Of a stretch of 64,000 bases of DNA, positions 23,691-32,067 are shown in pieces. The DNA lies in the NCBI RefSeq assembly GCF_947489365.1, contig NZ_CANLDB010000003.1, positions 248,001-312,000 on the forward strand, read 5' to 3'. The translations under genes were made by a program, and so were the position numbers. Numbering within the stretch: the stretch's first letter is position 1; every line of letters starts with the position of its first letter. The notes beneath the pieces are model-generated. The model saw only the letters and a list, made by a program, of their open reading frames with translations. It searched no databases and was not told the origin of the DNA. This DNA is from an uncultured Nocardioides sp. (GTDB taxonomy: Bacteria; Actinomycetota; Actinomycetes; Propionibacteriales; Nocardioidaceae).

Positions 23691-23714
23691 ATCGTTTTCT
23701 ATCGAAAGACGATA
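23691..23714. promoter_or_regulatory. AT-rich palindromic operator upstream of the DUF2975/XRE operon
   Basis: TATCGAAAGACGATA (23700-23714) is an inverted repeat with TATCG/CGATA arms. A larger ATCGT/ACGAT pair lies at 23691-23695 and 23709-23713. It is by far the most AT-rich spot nearby and sits 18-41 bases before the DUF2975 ATG, in the divergent region shared with the anthranilate-synthase gene. Confidence 0.6.
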
Positions 23715-23751
23715 GGTCGCGGCCGGAGCGCAGTCAACCGTCCGGCGGGCC

Positions 23752-23757
23752 TAGGCT
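23752..23757 (+). promoter_or_regulatory. -10 element of the PhzE-type gene
   Basis: TAGGCT is followed by six bases and the ATG at 23764, one of the clearest leaderless starts in the window. Confidence 0.55.
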
Positions 23758-23763
23758 CGCGGC

Positions 23764-25680
23764 ATGACTCAGCACGCCACCGCCCGGGACGCGATCGACG
23801 CCGTCCAGGGGCACGAGGCGTGGGCGATCATCCGGCGCTCGACCCGTCTGGGGGACCGCGACACCGTCGGCGTCCTCGGGGGCACGCGCACCGAGGTCGC
23901 CTCGATCCTCGACATCCCGCTCGAGTCGGGGGTGCCCACCGACGGCCACGTCGCCGACCGGCTCGTCGCGGTGCCGTTCCGCCAGGTCGCCGAGCGGGGC
24001 TTCGCCGCCCACGACGACGGGACCCCGCTGGTCGTGGTCGACGTCGAGGTCGAGCAGGAGTTCAGCGTCGAGGAGGTCGTCGCCGCCATCGACCCTGTGG
24101 CCCTGGACTTCGACTCCGTCGGCGGGTTCGACGTCGACGACACGGCGTACGCCGAGACCGTGCGCCGCATCATCGACGACGAGATCGGCCAGGGCGAGGG
24201 CGCGAACCTCGTGATCGGCCGGCACTACCGCGCCCGCGTCGCCGACTGGGACGCCGCCCGCGCGCTGTCGGTCTTCCGCACGCTGCTCGAGCGCGAGCGC
24301 GGGGCGTACTGGACGTTCGTGTTCTTCACGGGCGACCGCTACCTGATCGGGGCCAGCCCGGAGCGGCACGTGTCGGTCCACGGCGGCGACGTCCGGATGA
24401 ACCCGATCAGCGGCACCTTCCGCCTGCCCACCGACGGCGCGCCGGACCTCAAGCGGCAGCTGCTGGACTTCCTCGCCGACCCCAAGGAGATCTTCGAGCT
24501 CTTCATGGTGGTCGACGAGGAGCTGAAGATGATGTGCGACGTCTGCTCCGAGGGCGGGCAGGTGCTCGGGCCGTTCCTCAAGCCGATGAGCCGGCTGGTG
24601 CACACCGAGTACCTCCTCGCCGGGCGCACCGACCGCGACCCGCGCGAGGTCCTGCGGGACACGATGTACGCCGCCACCGTCACCGGCAGCCCCGTCGAGA
24701 ACGCCTGCCGCCTCATCGCGACCCACGAGACCGAGGGCCGCGGCTACTACGGCGCCGCGCTGGCGATCCTCGGCCGCGACGAGGAGGGCGGGGCCGTGCT
24801 CGACAGCCCGATCGTCATCCGCACCGCCGACGTCGGGCTCGACGGCACCCTGAAGGTGACCGCCGGCGCGACGCTCGTCCGCGACTCCGACCCGGCGTAC
24901 GAGGTGGCCGAGACGCACGCGAAGGCCTCCGGGATCCTCTCGGCGTTCGGGCTCGTGCCGTCCGCGCCGCCGAGCGCGGTGGACGTCGCCGAGCTGGTCG
25001 CCGACGAGGACGTCCTGCTCGCGCTCAACTCCCGCAACCAGCGGCTCTCCCGCTTCTGGCTGACCGACCAGGCCGGCGACGCCGACGTGCTCGAGCCGCC
25101 GTTGGCGGGACGGTCCGCGGTCGTGCTCGACGGCGAGGACGACTTCGTCAAGATGCTCCGCCACGTGCTCGCGGTGCTCGGGATGACGACGTCGGTGGTG
25201 CGGCACTCCGACTACGCCCCCGGCGTGCTGGACGGCGCCGACCTCGTGGTCGTCGGCCCCGGCCCGGGCGACCCGCGCGACGGCGACGACCCGAAGATGC
25301 GGAACCTGCGCGCCGCCGTCGACGAGCTCCTGGCCGCGGAGCGCCCGTTCCTCGCGGTGTGCCTCGGCCACCAGGCGCTGTGCCACGCGCTGGGCCTCGA
25401 CCTGGAGTACAAGGACATCGTCTTCCAGGGCACCCAGTCGCCGGTGGCGCTCGACCGCCGCGTCGAGCGGGTGGGCTTCTACAACACGTTCGTCGCCCGC
25501 GTCGGCGACGAACGCCCGGCCCCGCCGGACGGCGTCCGCGTCGACGCCGACCCCGCGACCGGCGACGTGCACCGGGTGCGGGGGCCGCACTACGCCGGCA
25601 TCCAGTTCCACGCCGAGTCGATCCTCACCGAGAACGGCTACCAGCTGCTCGCGGACCTGGTCGGGGACCTGCTGTCCTGA
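23764..25680 (+). CDS. PhzE-type anthranilate/ADIC synthase (TrpE-TrpG fusion)
   Basis: A 638-residue fusion. Residues 1 to about 425 are a chorismate-binding TrpE-like domain (GAYWTFVFFTGDRYLIGASPERHV, MNPISGTFRLPTDG, ATVTGSPVENACRLI). From about residue 450 it is a class I glutamine amidotransferase: VVVGPGPGDPRD, nucleophile Cys in AVCLGHQALC, and the His-Glu pair in QFHAESILTENG. The domain order and the MNPISGT motif are those of PhzE and related secondary-metabolism synthases, which turn chorismate plus glutamine into ADIC or anthranilate. No other phenazine or tryptophan gene lies in the window, so its product pathway is unclear. Expression is leaderless from TAGGCT. Confidence 0.87.
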   Translation: MTQHATARDAIDAVQGHEAWAIIRRSTRLGDRDTVGVLGGTRTEVASILDIPLESGVPTDGHVADRLVAVPFRQVAERGFAAHDDGTPLVVVDVEVEQEFSVEEVVAAIDPVALDFDSVGGFDVDDTAYAETVRRIIDDEIGQGEGANLVIGRHYRARVADWDAARALSVFRTLLERERGAYWTFVFFTGDRYLIGASPERHVSVHGGDVRMNPISGTFRLPTDGAPDLKRQLLDFLADPKEIFELFMVVDEELKMMCDVCSEGGQVLGPFLKPMSRLVHTEYLLAGRTDRDPREVLRDTMYAATVTGSPVENACRLIATHETEGRGYYGAALAILGRDEEGGAVLDSPIVIRTADVGLDGTLKVTAGATLVRDSDPAYEVAETHAKASGILSAFGLVPSAPPSAVDVAELVADEDVLLALNSRNQRLSRFWLTDQAGDADVLEPPLAGRSAVVLDGEDDFVKMLRHVLAVLGMTTSVVRHSDYAPGVLDGADLVVVGPGPGDPRDGDDPKMRNLRAAVDELLAAERPFLAVCLGHQALCHALGLDLEYKDIVFQGTQSPVALDRRVERVGFYNTFVARVGDERPAPPDGVRVDADPATGDVHRVRGPHYAGIQFHAESILTENGYQLLADLVGDLLS

Positions 25681-25750
25681 GACCCCGGGACCCCCACGAC
25701 CGACGGGGCCCAGCTGTCCGGTCCATCGCTCACAGAGAACCCTCAGGCTG

Positions 25751-26257
25751 ATGGGCCACACTCGACAGATGGTGAGCGTGACGGTCGATCGTGAGTGGTC
25801 GGCCGCGCCCAGCGCCGGGCCAGGGACGAGACTCGTCGCCTGGCTGCGTCCCGCTCCGTCGTTCCTGGCCGTCGGTGCCGCCTCGAGCGCGCTGTACGGC
25901 GGGCTGTACCTCGTGCTGCGCGAGGTCGCGACCTCGCAGTGGGCCAACGGCGTGGCCCTGGTGCTCTCGACGCTGGTGAGCACGGCCGGCAACCGGCGGC
26001 TGACCTTCCACAGCACGGCGGCGTCGACCGTCGTCCCCCACCACGCCCTCGGCCTCGGGCTCGTCGTCGCCGGGTTCGGCCTGACCTCCGGCGGGCTCGG
26101 ACTGCTCGCCGCCCTCGACCCGTCGGCGACCCGGACCGCGGAGCTCGTCGTCCTCGCGGTCGCCAACGCGCTGGTCGGCGTCCTGCGGTTCACGTCCTTC
26201 AGCCTCGTGATGCGTCGGGATGTCGAGAGCGGCGTCCCCGCTCCGTCCCTGTCGTGA
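25751..26257 (+). CDS. GtrA-like membrane protein
   Basis: A 168-residue protein with four membrane helices from about residue 38 (FLAVGAASSALYGGLYLVLR). The NGVALVLSTLVSTAGNRRLTF stretch matches the GtrA signature, with the family's NRxxTF end. GtrA-like proteins are thought to flip polyprenyl-linked sugars across the membrane. ATG 25769 is an alternative start giving a shorter N-terminus. The gene at 26283 follows by 25 bases on the same strand. Confidence 0.72.
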   Translation: MGHTRQMVSVTVDREWSAAPSAGPGTRLVAWLRPAPSFLAVGAASSALYGGLYLVLREVATSQWANGVALVLSTLVSTAGNRRLTFHSTAASTVVPHHALGLGLVVAGFGLTSGGLGLLAALDPSATRTAELVVLAVANALVGVLRFTSFSLVMRRDVESGVPAPSLS

Positions 26258-26282
26258 CAGCACGCGACGAGAGGAGACAGCC

Positions 26283-26648
26283 ATGACCGGCACGTCGACA
26301 GGCACCGAGATCCTGGGCATCGCCCGCATCACCTTCACCGAGGGTGGGGCGGAGGAGTTCGAGCGGCTCTCCGAGCGCTGCATGGAGATCGTGCGGACGC
26401 AGGACACCGGCACGCTGCAGTACGACGTCTACCTCGACGAGGCCAGGACCCGGGCGGTGGTCGTCGAGCGGTACCGGGACTCCGCCGCGCTGCTCGAGCA
26501 CCTCGAGCACATCGGCCCCGAGCTCATGGCCGCCGTCGTGGCCTGCGGGGAGATGGAGGGCGAGACGCTGGGCGTCCCCAGCCCCGAGCTGCGGGCCGCG
26601 ATGGGCGAGAACGCGGTCGGCGTCCTGCTGCCCCACCTCTCGCTGTAG
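26283..26648 (+). CDS. ABM-domain (putative quinol monooxygenase) protein
   Basis: A 121-residue protein of the antibiotic-biosynthesis-monooxygenase fold: GIARITFTEGGAEEFERL, then TGTLQYDVYLDEARTRAVVVERYRD and AALLEHLEHIGPELM. Such small ferredoxin-like dimers oxidise quinols or degrade haem-like rings without a bound cofactor. The start has a strong GAGGAG site. The exact substrate cannot be deduced. Confidence 0.8.
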   Translation: MTGTSTGTEILGIARITFTEGGAEEFERLSERCMEIVRTQDTGTLQYDVYLDEARTRAVVVERYRDSAALLEHLEHIGPELMAAVVACGEMEGETLGVPSPELRAAMGENAVGVLLPHLSL

Positions 26649-26651
26649 CCA

Positions 26652-27685
26652 TCACGCCGGCGGCTCGATCAGCTCCGCGCCCCGCCGTACGGCGGCGAGG
26701 GTCTGCGGGTCGCCGCTCCACGTGAAGGCGTCGAGCGCGGTGTCGGTGAGCTTCACGAGGTGCTCGTCGCCGTGGCGTACGGCGAGGTCCATGACCTCCT
26801 CCGGCCCGGCGTCCGGCTCCGGCGCGGCGACGGGGGCCTCGGGCAGGTACGCCGCCCGCACGGCTGCTGTCGCGCGCCAGGCGGTGGCCGAGGACTCCAC
26901 CCACAGCTCCTCGGGCAGCGACGGCAGCGTCCGCAGCACGGCGTTCGGCGCCGTGGCCGCGTGCACGAGCATCACGGGGCTCCCGTGGGCGCGCTCGGCG
27001 TAGTCGGTCACCGCCGAGGTGACCAGCGACCGCAGGAACCCGGCGGCGGTCTCCGTGGTGGGCGGCGCCATCGCGCCCTGGGCCTCGATCCACCCCGGCA
27101 GGTCCCCGAGCCGCGCGAGGCGGGTGTTGACGTCGCCGTGCTGCTGCTCGGGCGGCAGGCCGGGGACACCGCGCAGCCCGTTCGCGGGCCCCAGCCTGCC
27201 GGTCAGGGGGACGGCCGGCACGGGCTGCCACCGGGCCGCCCAGTAGCCGAGCGCCTGGGCGAGCTCGCCGAGGTGCTCGTCGGTCCGTGCTCTTCCAGCA
27301 CGCGGACGACGTGGCCCACCCGGATGACCCCGTGCGTGGCACCCGCCGCGATGCCGGGCAGCAGACGCGGCCACCACAGGCCGAGGACCTCACGCCATCC
27401 CGCCTCCGCGAGCCGCTCGTCGAAGAAGACCGGCCAGTCACCGAGGCGGCCCGGGTCCCCGAGCGCCGTGCGCCAGTCGGCCTCCGTGATCCGCTGCCGG
27501 GGCTCCGGGGCGTCCTCGAGGCGCGCCCGGTAGCGGTCGATCCACCGACCGACCGCCGCCTCGTGCCCGTGGCGGACCATCGCCTCCACGGCCATCGGCC
27601 CGTGGTTGCTGAGCCACCCCTCGAACTCCGGGCCGGTCCGACCGAACCGCTCGTACGCCTCCCGCAGGACCTCGCCGTCGCTCAT
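26652..27685 (-). pseudogene. Questin oxidase-like (DUF4243) gene with a frameshift
   Basis: Two overlapping minus-strand frames together encode one questin-oxidase family protein. The first, from ATG 27685, gives LREAYERFGRTGPEFEGWLSNHG to HVVRVLEEHG. The second gives EHLGELAQALGYWAARWQPV to the end at 26652. The switch lies near 27285-27300, next to GAAGAGCACGGACCGACGAG. The full span is 1034 bases, one short of a multiple of three, so a one-base deletion or a sequencing error would explain it. Questin oxidases are Baeyer-Villiger-type enzymes of aromatic metabolism in fungi; bacterial members have unknown roles. Confidence 0.75.
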
Positions 27686-28268
27686 GCCGCCATCCCACGA
27701 CCTCGAGCGCGGTGGAGGTCAAGGACCGACGTGCAGTAGTGGCCCAGAGGCGTGAGATGGCGCCGCTCCGGTCGCTTCTGCACGTCCGTCCTCGCAGCGA
27801 TCGCCGCGAGCGGCGTGACCCAGCCGGCGCGCCGCGAACCGCGCAGCCGGCGTGGATCTCCGGGGAGAACCGCACCTGCGTCGTTGCACATCTGGGTCCG
27901 GGGCCGGTGTGTCGGCCAGCGCCCGACCGTCCGGCACAGTGCGCGGAAGGGTCCGGAGGTCGAGGTTGGCAGCAGCCAGTCGCGCAGGACCGCACGTCGC
28001 GGGCTCGAGGGGGTTTGCCGACGAGCCGGGAACCGTATCCGACCGGATGTGCCGCAGTGACGCGGAACACGGGATCGACGGACTCCCGGTCGCGGCAAGG
28101 GATAGAGGACCTCGCCGGGAGGACCGCGCACCCGGCCAACATCGGCGACACCGAAGGCGAGCCCGCGGGGCGTTCAGCACCGAGCTCCGCGAGCAGATGG
28201 GCCGCCCGCCGGCTCGTGCTGCTGTTGCAGTGCTTGTATCGCTGGACGAAGGCTCGGCACAATGCTGG
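27686..28268. other. 583-base stretch with no convincing gene
   Basis: Long open frames exist on both strands but none shows actinobacterial codon pattern, a signal, or a recognisable domain. GC is lower and more even than in the neighbours. The end carries a likely promoter for the next gene: TTGTAT (28234-28239) and CACAAT (28258-28263), 18 bases apart. It may be remnant DNA of a degraded gene. Confidence 0.5.
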
Positions 28269-28793
28269 ATGGACACGGCTTGGGTGGGCGTCATCGGGTC
28301 ACTGGGCGGGACTGTTGTCGGACTATGCGGCGGTCTGGTCGCCCAGCGGATCTCCTATCACCGGGAGGCCCTCGAACGCCTCAGCGTGGCCCGACGTGAC
28401 AGCTACTTGCGCTGGCTTACCGCGGTGCATGGCGTGTTCGAGGTCATCGCGTCGGCGCATAGGGCGCTGCGTCGCGATGAGCTCGCCGAGGGAGATGCGC
28501 GTCGTGAGATCTCCGGGATGACGGTCGCCGACGCTCAGATCCGTCTGGAGGAGCTCCGACTGGTCGCGGGTGACGAGGTCGCGTCGGCCGCGGCGCGGAT
28601 CTGGAGACACATGCGTCGAGATCGCGTTGCCCTCGGCCACGATCTGTCCGCTGAAGCCTGGCGCGCCTGGCGCGACTCCTACTGGAATCTCCGTAGAGCA
28701 TTCCTCGATGCTGCCCGAGTCGAGACGGGCCTCGGCCCCCTTGACTGGTCGGCGTCCGCGGTTGTCGAGGCGCAGGGAAAGAATCGGTTCTGA
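28269..28793 (+). CDS. Membrane-anchored protein of unknown function, HEPN operon gene 1
   Basis: A 174-residue protein with one N-terminal membrane helix (residues 4-22, GVIGSLGGTVVGLCGGLVA). A soluble, mostly helical, Arg-rich region of about 150 residues follows (SYHREALERLSVARRDSYLRWL, AEAWRAWRDSYWNLRRAFLDAA). I recognise no named family; such single-helix proteins with an AQR-type junction are common as hypothetical genes in actinobacteria. The ATG at 28269 follows CACAAT by five bases. The stop TGA shares its last base with the ATG of the HEPN-motif gene, so both are made together. Base composition is lower in GC than the flanking core genes. Confidence 0.7.
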   Translation: MDTAWVGVIGSLGGTVVGLCGGLVAQRISYHREALERLSVARRDSYLRWLTAVHGVFEVIASAHRALRRDELAEGDARREISGMTVADAQIRLEELRLVAGDEVASAAARIWRHMRRDRVALGHDLSAEAWRAWRDSYWNLRRAFLDAARVETGLGPLDWSASAVVEAQGKNRF

Positions 28794-30082
28794 TGTGTCA
28801 GCCTGACGCAGGAGGGTGGCCGCGGGCTGCGGTCTTCGCGATCGCCCTCCGCGACCCCGTGCCCTTCGCGGACGGCACCACCTTCACATGGCAGCTCGCC
28901 TCACCCAGTGCGCGGGTGAATGGCCCGACGGTTTCTCTCCAATGCCTCGACGGGACTCTGGTCGAGGTCGGGCCTCAGTCGACGGTCGTGTCCCTCACAG
29001 TGAGTCAGCTGCACCGCCGTGCGCCTGACGAGACCCACAGCCTCGTCGACGACGCCATGCTCGTCCTGACCTCATCCGCCGCCGGTGTGGCTCACAGCGA
29101 CCCAGATCGGCCGACCACCGAGACCCTGAGGACAGTCGTCGCGGCCACGACCTTGGTGGAGTCCGAGTGGGACTTTTTGTCCCGGAAGCGAGCGGATGCC
29201 GGGTATCCGGACGTGGTGGGTCGCTGTCTGGACCTTCTGTACCGGCAGGTGCGAGCCGTGCGGCTGGTCGAGCAGTCCGCCATTCCGGAGCTCACCTACG
29301 AGCGGATCGTGCCGGTGATCCCCTATCTCTGGCGAGAGGCCCGGTCCGGTCGCGCCATCGGTGAGCCCGGCCTGCTCGTCCTGGACCACGCGAACATCCA
29401 CGAGGGACGGCCTACCCAGTTCTCCCCCGAGGCCATGGACCAGTACACGCAGCAATTGGAACGCCTCAACGTCGGCGACACCCTGGCCTTGTATCGCGAG
29501 AGGAGGCTTGAGGCCCGGCTGGCGTTATCGCGCGATGGACAGCCGGCGGAGGCTGCCGTTCAGGCAGCGATCGCCGCAGAGGTGCTTCTCGACGGGGTCC
29601 TCGGGATGATTCTGTTCGAGGACAAGATTCTTGGTCGGGAGCAGTCGAACGAGCCCGCGGTCGCGGCCTTCTCGACGAACCTGTCGCGCCGGATCCGCGG
29701 ATGCTTCCACCCCCGGTTGGGCGGACGATGGACCTTCTCCACTGGTGGACCGATTGCTGCTTGGAACGAGGCTACGGCGGGCCTGCGCAATCGTGTGGTC
29801 CATCGCGGTTACAGGCCGACTCGCGACGAGGCGGAGGCATCAGTCCGGGCGCTGAACGAGCTAGAAGGCTTCGTGTGCAACCGCCTGGCGGACCGATCTT
29901 TGACGTACCCGCGGTCCGCGCTGGCAGTGCTCGGGCGGCGTGGCTTGGAGAGTCGCGGTCACTGGCACCGGTCGCGGTTCTCGACGGAGTCGATCGGTCC
30001 GGTCATGGACTTCCTCAGCTCCTACCGCGCCTGGCGTGACCTCATCGATGAAGAGGTGGAGGCCCTCGGCCGGTCGCGGTGA
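28793..30082 (+). CDS. HEPN-motif protein of unknown function, HEPN operon gene 2
   Basis: A 429-residue protein. The N-terminal two thirds match nothing I know. The region from about residue 255 (AEAAVQAAIAAEVLLDGVLGMILFED) to 365 is helical and contains R332-x4-H337 (LRNRVVHRGYRPTRDEAEASV), the motif of HEPN ribonucleases and their inactive relatives. HEPN proteins often cut RNA in toxin or phage-defence settings. It is coupled to the membrane protein upstream. Sampled lines are near 65% GC, below the 70-75% of flanking genes, and codons such as TCC/TCG/GGA are used more evenly. The function is a guess; a two-gene membrane-HEPN module is worth testing. Confidence 0.7.
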   Translation: MCQPDAGGWPRAAVFAIALRDPVPFADGTTFTWQLASPSARVNGPTVSLQCLDGTLVEVGPQSTVVSLTVSQLHRRAPDETHSLVDDAMLVLTSSAAGVAHSDPDRPTTETLRTVVAATTLVESEWDFLSRKRADAGYPDVVGRCLDLLYRQVRAVRLVEQSAIPELTYERIVPVIPYLWREARSGRAIGEPGLLVLDHANIHEGRPTQFSPEAMDQYTQQLERLNVGDTLALYRERRLEARLALSRDGQPAEAAVQAAIAAEVLLDGVLGMILFEDKILGREQSNEPAVAAFSTNLSRRIRGCFHPRLGGRWTFSTGGPIAAWNEATAGLRNRVVHRGYRPTRDEAEASVRALNELEGFVCNRLADRSLTYPRSALAVLGRRGLESRGHWHRSRFSTESIGPVMDFLSSYRAWRDLIDEEVEALGRSR

Positions 30083-30138
30083 GGACTGGAGGCGCGCGCT
30101 CGTGAACCGATTCCCACGCCGGGGAGTCGGCCTCAGGC

Positions 30139-31488
30139 TCAGCATCGTCGGTGGAAGGTGACGGTGTCGTCGTCGTGCCAGCGGGTCTCGTACGTCGGGT
30201 CGTGGACGCGATGGTGGTGATGGGGGCAGAGCAGGGCGCCGTCGGCGACGCTGGTGTGGCCGCCCTTGGCCCATTCGTAGCGGTGGTGGGTCTCGCACCA
30301 CGGGGCGGGGACGTCGCAACCGCGGGCCTGGCAGGTGGGGTGCTCCAGCTCGAGGGCGAGGCGTTGAGGACCCTGGTGCAGGCGGACCTTGCGGCCCAGG
30401 TCGAGGACCTCGGAGGCCCCGCCGAGCACGGCCCCGCGGACGCCGTGGACGCAGCCGAGGCGCCGGGCCTCCCCGACCGAGACCGGCGCCCCGCCGGTGG
30501 TGGTGCCGTAGCCGGCGTAGCCGTGCTCGGTCGCCTCTCGGCGCAGGGTCTCCTCGGTGATGGTGACGACCACGGTGACCGGGGACCCACCGTGGACGGG
30601 AAGGCGGTCGGTGCGCAGGTTCTCGACGAGGGTGCAGAAGGCCTGGCCGAGGCGCTGGGAGTCGGTCAGGCGCTGGCCGTCCTGGACCGTCGCGCCGTCG
30701 TAGGGGATGCCGCCGTCGAGGTGGGTGCGTCGTGGGTTGGTGACGGCACGTAGGGCGGCTTCCAGAATGGAGGCGTGGAGCTCGGGGATCTCGCCGCGGA
30801 ACCGGCGGGTGCCGCGTCCGGTGCGGGACATGGAGAACGTGGTCTCGCGCCGCGCCTGGCGCTCCTCGTCGGCGAGCCGCTCGCCCTCGAGGCGTTCGGC
30901 GACGTCGGGGGCGACGGCCTCCAGCAGCCGCGCGCCGAGGGTGCGGATCTGGACCGGGGTGAACTCACGGCAGTGCCCGAGCATCACGGTCTCGGCCTTG
31001 GACAGGGTCTCGGGGTCGAGGGCGTCGGGCCCGCTGCGGGGGAGCCGGTCGAGGGCCTCGACGGCGGCGCGGGCGTGGTCGATGGTGATCTCTCCAGACG
31101 CCAACGCGGCTGCCAGTCGCGGCCACCGGGCCAGGGACTGCCCGAGCTTCGACGCAGCGTGCAGCCGGTTCGCGCGGGTGTGCTGGCGGTGGGCGAGCCA
31201 GTCCGCGGCGGTGCGGCAGGCGGTGTCGTCGGCGATGGAGTCTGGTCCGGAGCACGCGGGCAGCACCCGCATCAGCAGCGCGTCCAGGCTGGCCTGCGCC
31301 CGTCCCAGCGACTCCAGCAACGCACCCTGCTCGGCCGGGACCAGCCACGACGGGTCGGAGCCCGAATCGATCGCCCCGTGCGCCGCAGCGAGGGCCGTGG
31401 TCAGCGAGGTGGACGCGGTCAGCAGCGGGTGGGAGCCGAGCCCCCACTCCGTCCCGCCTGCCACGCCCGCGCCGTCGTCCCTGACCAT
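30139..31488 (-). CDS. DUF222 HNH endonuclease (13E12 repeat family)
   Basis: A 449-residue protein. The N-terminal DUF222 region has ALLESLGRAQASLDALLMRVL, TAADWLAHRQHTRAN and the helical ITIDHARAAVEALD. A C-terminal HNH nuclease finger, CQARGCDVPAPWCETHH to GALLCPHHHHRVHDP, is intact. This is the mycobacterial 13E12 repeat family, usually in several copies per genome. The ATG at 31488 is six bases after TATGTT, a leaderless promoter overlapped by a LexA-type box (31492-31507), so expression should rise after DNA damage. Its own role is unknown; mobile or repair functions have been proposed. Confidence 0.9.
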   Translation of the reverse strand: MVRDDGAGVAGGTEWGLGSHPLLTASTSLTTALAAAHGAIDSGSDPSWLVPAEQGALLESLGRAQASLDALLMRVLPACSGPDSIADDTACRTAADWLAHRQHTRANRLHAASKLGQSLARWPRLAAALASGEITIDHARAAVEALDRLPRSGPDALDPETLSKAETVMLGHCREFTPVQIRTLGARLLEAVAPDVAERLEGERLADEERQARRETTFSMSRTGRGTRRFRGEIPELHASILEAALRAVTNPRRTHLDGGIPYDGATVQDGQRLTDSQRLGQAFCTLVENLRTDRLPVHGGSPVTVVVTITEETLRREATEHGYAGYGTTTGGAPVSVGEARRLGCVHGVRGAVLGGASEVLDLGRKVRLHQGPQRLALELEHPTCQARGCDVPAPWCETHHRYEWAKGGHTSVADGALLCPHHHHRVHDPTYETRWHDDDTVTFHRRC

Positions 31489-31491
31489 GGT

Positions 31492-31507
31492 TCGAACATA
31501 CGCTCGA
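31492..31507 (-). promoter_or_regulatory. LexA (SOS) box over the HNH gene promoter
   Basis: TCGAACATACGCTCGA fits the mycobacterial SOS box TCGAAC-N4-GTTCGA with one mismatch. On the minus strand the -10 hexamer TATGTT lies inside it, six bases before the ATG at 31488. LexA bound here would block the promoter directly. Confidence 0.7.
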
Positions 31508-31560
31508 CCGCCGACAGTGGGCGGAGTCTCTCCACAGCAGGCTCGGTCTAGGGTCGACGG

Positions 31561-32004
31561 ATGGTCGGAGGGGCGGGTCCGGAGCCGCTCGCCGTACGTC
31601 ACGGCGTGGCGGGGGACGTCGATGCGCTGCTGTCGTTCTGGGCCGCGGCCGGGGAGAACGACGGCCGCCCACCCGACACCGCCGAGGCGGTCGACCGACT
31701 GATCGCGCACGACCCGGAGGCCGTGCTGGTCGGTGAGTTCGGCGGCGTTCTCGCCGCCACCCTGGTCGTCGGCTGGGACGGGTGGCGCGCCAACCTCTAC
31801 CGCCTGGCCGTGGACTCGACCCACCGCGGCCGCGGTCTCGCGCGGCAGATGCTGCGGCACGCCGAGGAGCGGGTGGTCGAGCTCGGCGTCGACCGTCTCT
31901 GCGCGATGGTCCTCGACGAGAACCACGCCGGCGCGGCGTTCTGGAGCGCGGCCGGCTACGCGCCACGACAGGACTGGAGGCGCTGGGTCAAGACCCTCCG
32001 CTGA
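31561..32004 (+). CDS. GNAT-family N-acetyltransferase
   Basis: A 147-residue acetyltransferase. The acetyl-CoA loop is DSTHRGRGLARQMLRHAEE near residue 85, preceded by LYRLAVD and followed by the AAFWSAAGYAP motif. It transfers an acetyl group to an unknown small molecule or protein. The ATG start is leaderless: TAGGGT (31549-31554) lies six bases upstream. It is divergent from the HNH gene, so the LexA box at 31492 is close, but the promoters do not overlap. Confidence 0.9.
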   Translation: MVGGAGPEPLAVRHGVAGDVDALLSFWAAAGENDGRPPDTAEAVDRLIAHDPEAVLVGEFGGVLAATLVVGWDGWRANLYRLAVDSTHRGRGLARQMLRHAEERVVELGVDRLCAMVLDENHAGAAFWSAAGYAPRQDWRRWVKTLR

Positions 32005-32067
32005 CCCACGTCCGTCCGGCACCTGCGGTGGCGGAGTCGGTGAGGCGGCGCGCGCCCCCCGAGCTGC

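Noticed and set aside
27712..28521. Open frames in the 27.7-28.3 kb interval as genes
   Set aside because: No ribosome site, domain or codon pattern. The products are Arg/Pro/Ser-rich strings typical of shadows.
31486..31510. tRNA T-loop (GGTTCGAAC)
   Set aside because: No cloverleaf can be drawn around it; the sequence is better explained by the LexA box. No tRNA was found elsewhere in the window.
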